Source: CAVEFW01 sp964579575 (GTDB lineage: Bacteria; Actinomycetota; Coriobacteriia; Coriobacteriales; Eggerthellaceae). From it: 46,104 nt of DNA. A program made the position numbers and the translations under genes. The notes under the pieces were generated by a model that was given only the letters and a program-made list of their open reading frames with translations, was not told the DNA's origin and did no database searches. Shown in pieces: positions 44,135 to 46,104 of this stretch (position 1 is the stretch's first letter; each line of letters opens with the position of its first letter). The stretch covers positions 1 through 46,104 of the forward strand of contig CAZOGL010000010.1 in assembly GCA_964579575.1 (NCBI GenBank), in the 5' to 3' direction.

Positions 44135-44218
44135 TAGGTTGCTCTCCTGTTGCCGCGAGCGCGCTGACGGTCGCGCGGGTCACGCGGCATGTTTGCCTTG
44201 TAGCAGCTTGCTGCACTC
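44120..44218 (+). repeat. 69-nt in-frame repeat of the flavoprotein 3' end
   Basis: atg-cta-gcc-ttg-tag at 44120 (Met-Leu-Ala-Leu-stop) recurs as atg-ttt-gcc-ttg-tag at 44189, and similarity continues for about 15 more bases (gttgctctcctgtt versus cttgctgcactcctgt). The period of 69 is 23 codons. The rest of the gap up to 44288 shows nothing else. Confidence 0.7.
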
Positions 44219-44288
44219 CTGTCGAGTTGAACCTTCCTGTCGGGTTGAAGCGATTTGTGGCGGAAAGCCAACACGGCGGCATGCGTAG

Positions 44289-46104
44289 CTACGTTGTATC
44301 TTCCGGAGCGGTAGGGATGATGGTGTAGGCGCACCCGATTGCCACGAGGGTGCATATCAGGATGCTGGTGATTTGCCATGCGGTCGGCATTGGGTTGATT
44401 CCGTTGGTCGAGAAAAATTGGAAGGCGACGGCGCCTGCCACGAGAATGATTCCGCCTACGACGGCGCCTCCGATAGCTGCCCACCTTTTGCCGACGCTAC
44501 AACAAAGGGAGAGGATGACGGCCGCGAGGATCCAGCTGAGCCCCATGAGGAGGATGGAAGGTTGGACAAGCAGACGGATGTAGACATCGGTGACGCTGAT
44601 AGCTGAGGTTGAGAACAGGGCGTAATCCAAAGGGTTCCATCCGATAAGATCTCGGCTTCCAAGGCTTGCGAGGGTGAAGGCGATGACAAAGGACAACGCC
44701 GAGGTCATAGCGGCTTTGCCTACCGTCAAGAAGTAGCCGCTCGCCAAAGGCGCAAGTGGCCCAAATCCGATGGCACCTGCCAAAACCGTACCGGTTGCGA
44801 TGTTGGGGGCGGCCTTGGCGTTGCGGGACTTTGCGTTGAAAATCCACCATCCGGCGGTCACCACGATGAGCACAGCGGCGGGGATATAGTGGCCGTTCCA
44901 GATAAGCGAAGCACCGAGGGCGGCAAAGGCGAAGAGCGGTCCCACGCAGGGTAAAAACGCCGCTGCAACGGAGCCTACCGCAACAATAGCCCACGCAATC
45001 AATGCGAAGGTCGCGTTGTTCTGGGGCATGTTGACCATGCTTATCGCCATCACAAGTGCGGTTGCGATGAATGCGAAGGTTCTGCCAGTGATGTTTGCTG
45101 CACGGGGGGTCAGGCGCTCTTTGAGAGGGATTTGAGGAACGTGCGGTTCCCATGACGCCTCCTCGTCCTCTTCCTCTTCTTCCGAGGAGGTGAGGAGGGC
45201 GGCAAGTTCTTGGCGGCCCTTCCGCGGCTTGCCCAGGAGTGGGACGAACTCCTCTGCGAAGTCTTCTATGGTCTCGTAACGCTCTTCCCGGTCGGGGTCG
45301 AGTGCGTAGAACAGGACGTCGTCAGCCTGCTCGTCGAGTTGCTCCCACATGAGGGAGGGCAACACAAGCTCGGCGTTTGTGATGGCGTTGCGAGCGGTGT
45401 TGAGGCTGTCTGTGCGGAACGGGTTCTCGCCTGCGAGCATTTCGTATAAAACGCTCGCGAGGGCCCACTCGTCACAGCGCTCGTCAAGGGTCTCTCGGTC
45501 AATCTGCTCGGGGGGCATATATCCGATGGTGCCGCCGTCGCCGTGACGCTTGCCCTCGGAATCAGGGAGGGCGGCCATGCCGAAATCGGTAACCTTGATG
45601 TTGCCTTGCTGGTCGATGAGGATGTTGCCAGGCTTGATATCGAGGTGAAGGACGTTGTTGCGGTGGGCTGTCTCCAAGGCGTTGCTTACGCCGTCTGCGA
45701 CTGCGGCGACCATGTTTAGGGTCATGTCGTCGTCATATGTCTCAAGAAATTCTGCGAGGGTCATGCCGTCGACATATTCCATGATGAGGTATGCGGTGTT
45801 ACCTTCGAGTTGGAGGTCGTAGACGGAGACGATGTTCGGGCTTCCAAGATTGCCTGCGACTTGGGCTTCGCTCAGACCAGGCAAATGGCTTGTGGCTGCT
45901 TGCTGTTCCCGGCTGAAAAGGCGCGAATGGGTTGCGTCGGGAAGGCCCTCCAGTCCCTCGCGGCTGAAATCGAAGGTTTCCCCGTCGAGAAACGCGGGGT
46001 CTTCGGGATAGTCGAAGTCCGCATCCGCAAGAAAATCGGTGGCGGAGAAGCCGGTTGCGGATGGGTCGGTGGCAGAGAAGTCGTCGGGTTGTGTTTCTTC
46101 GCTG
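44289..46104 (-). CDS. Ser/Thr kinase with polytopic membrane C-terminus (5' end beyond window)
   Basis: At least 605 aa; the frame is open to the right edge, so the N-terminus is missing. The visible kinase part shows SPNIVSVYDL, catalytic HLDIKPGNILI (His-Leu-Asp in place of His-Arg-Asp), DFG in VTDFGMAAL, and GYMPPEQ. The C-lobe continues through ENPFRTDS. The nucleotide loop and the usual VAVK Lys must lie outside the window. An acidic stretch of more than 70 residues (LADADFDYPEDPAFLDGE) stands before the alphaC Glu, an unusual insert. After a Glu-rich linker (SSEEEEEDEE) about eight to ten hydrophobic helices fill the last 270 residues. Most bacterial kinases have one helix. The C-terminus may sense membrane state or a ligand. 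The neighbouring flavoprotein gene is on the other strand and converges. Confidence 0.88.
   Translation of the reverse strand, partial: SEETQPDDFSATDPSATGFSATDFLADADFDYPEDPAFLDGETFDFSREGLEGLPDATHSRLFSREQQAATSHLPGLSEAQVAGNLGSPNIVSVYDLQLEGNTAYLIMEYVDGMTLAEFLETYDDDMTLNMVAAVADGVSNALETAHRNNVLHLDIKPGNILIDQQGNIKVTDFGMAALPDSEGKRHGDGGTIGYMPPEQIDRETLDERCDEWALASVLYEMLAGENPFRTDSLNTARNAITNAELVLPSLMWEQLDEQADDVLFYALDPDREERYETIEDFAEEFVPLLGKPRKGRQELAALLTSSEEEEEDEEASWEPHVPQIPLKERLTPRAANITGRTFAFIATALVMAISMVNMPQNNATFALIAWAIVAVGSVAAAFLPCVGPLFAFAALGASLIWNGHYIPAAVLIVVTAGWWIFNAKSRNAKAAPNIATGTVLAGAIGFGPLAPLASGYFLTVGKAAMTSALSFVIAFTLASLGSRDLIGWNPLDYALFSTSAISVTDVYIRLLVQPSILLMGLSWILAAVILSLCCSVGKRWAAIGGAVVGGIILVAGAVAFQFFSTNGINPMPTAWQITSILICTLVAIGCAYTIIPTAPEDTT

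Overview
This is a bacterial window, most probably from an anaerobic member of the Actinomycetota, class Coriobacteriia. The main reasons are the actinobacterial block fhaA-fhaB-pstP-rodA/pbpA-pknB (20709-28135), a short DtxR/MntR-type repressor, cell-surface proteins with BspA-like leucine-rich repeats or a QTGD-type sorting tail, RF3, and anaerobe-type enzymes (a PaaK-like CoA ligase and an acyl-CoA dehydratase activase-related Fe-S protein). No genus can be named from sequence reading alone. The window is a scaffold with five 100-N gaps (32142-32241, 34000-34099, 36813-36912, 40751-40850, 43445-43544). Two are flanked by exact 55-nt duplications and one by a 55-nt near-duplication, the mark of contig ends sharing a k=55 overlap, so several gaps are not real distances.

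Layout. 1-5058 (minus): a small unknown protein and a 1503-aa Tat-exported surface protein. 5543-7817 (plus): ilvB and ilvN. 7886-10310 (plus): a structured RNA element, an unknown coiled-coil/Gly-rich protein and an SPFH/stomatin-like membrane protein. 10469-16921 (plus): a small ModE-like winged-helix protein, a secreted BspA-like LRR protein ending in DUF4214, prfC and a cyclophilin. 17026-20666: rhaD (minus), a MATE exporter (plus) and argC (minus). 20709-28135 (minus): the phospho-signalling and cell-wall operon, in which the SEDS glycosyltransferase and class B PBP are one polypeptide. 28453-31575 (plus): a HAD phosphatase, a PaaK-like CoA ligase and a LysR-type effector domain with no DNA-binding domain. 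31679-33757 (minus): a DtxR/MntR repressor and a DivIC/FtsB-like protein with a long cytoplasmic tail. 33879-36248 (plus): tRNA-Leu(TAA), a polyprenyl diphosphate synthase and a CwlM-like double PG-binding protein without an amidase domain. 36270-36731 (minus): a low-molecular-weight tyrosine phosphatase. 36913-44134 (plus): a large unknown TPR protein, hisS, the activase-related protein and a HI0933-family flavoprotein. 44289 to the right edge (minus): a Ser/Thr kinase with a polytopic membrane C-terminus.

How it fits together. Much of the window concerns wall growth and its control by phosphorylation. PknB, PstP, FhaA, FhaB and the SEDS-PBP form one operon. A DivIC-like protein with a Ser-rich tail, a CwlM-like protein, a polyprenyl synthase that could feed lipid carrier supply, and a second kinase lie nearby. 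In mycobacteria CwlM is a PknB substrate that binds FhaA, so the CwlM-like gene is a natural candidate partner here.

The most unusual pattern runs across the whole window. At eight gene 3' ends the last codons or the bases at the stop codon are repeated just downstream, usually with the stop codon included: 32-442, prfC, cyclophilin, pknB, the HAD gene, the CwlM-like gene, hisS and the HI0933 gene. In five of these the repeat period is a multiple of three, which gives serial in-frame stop codons.
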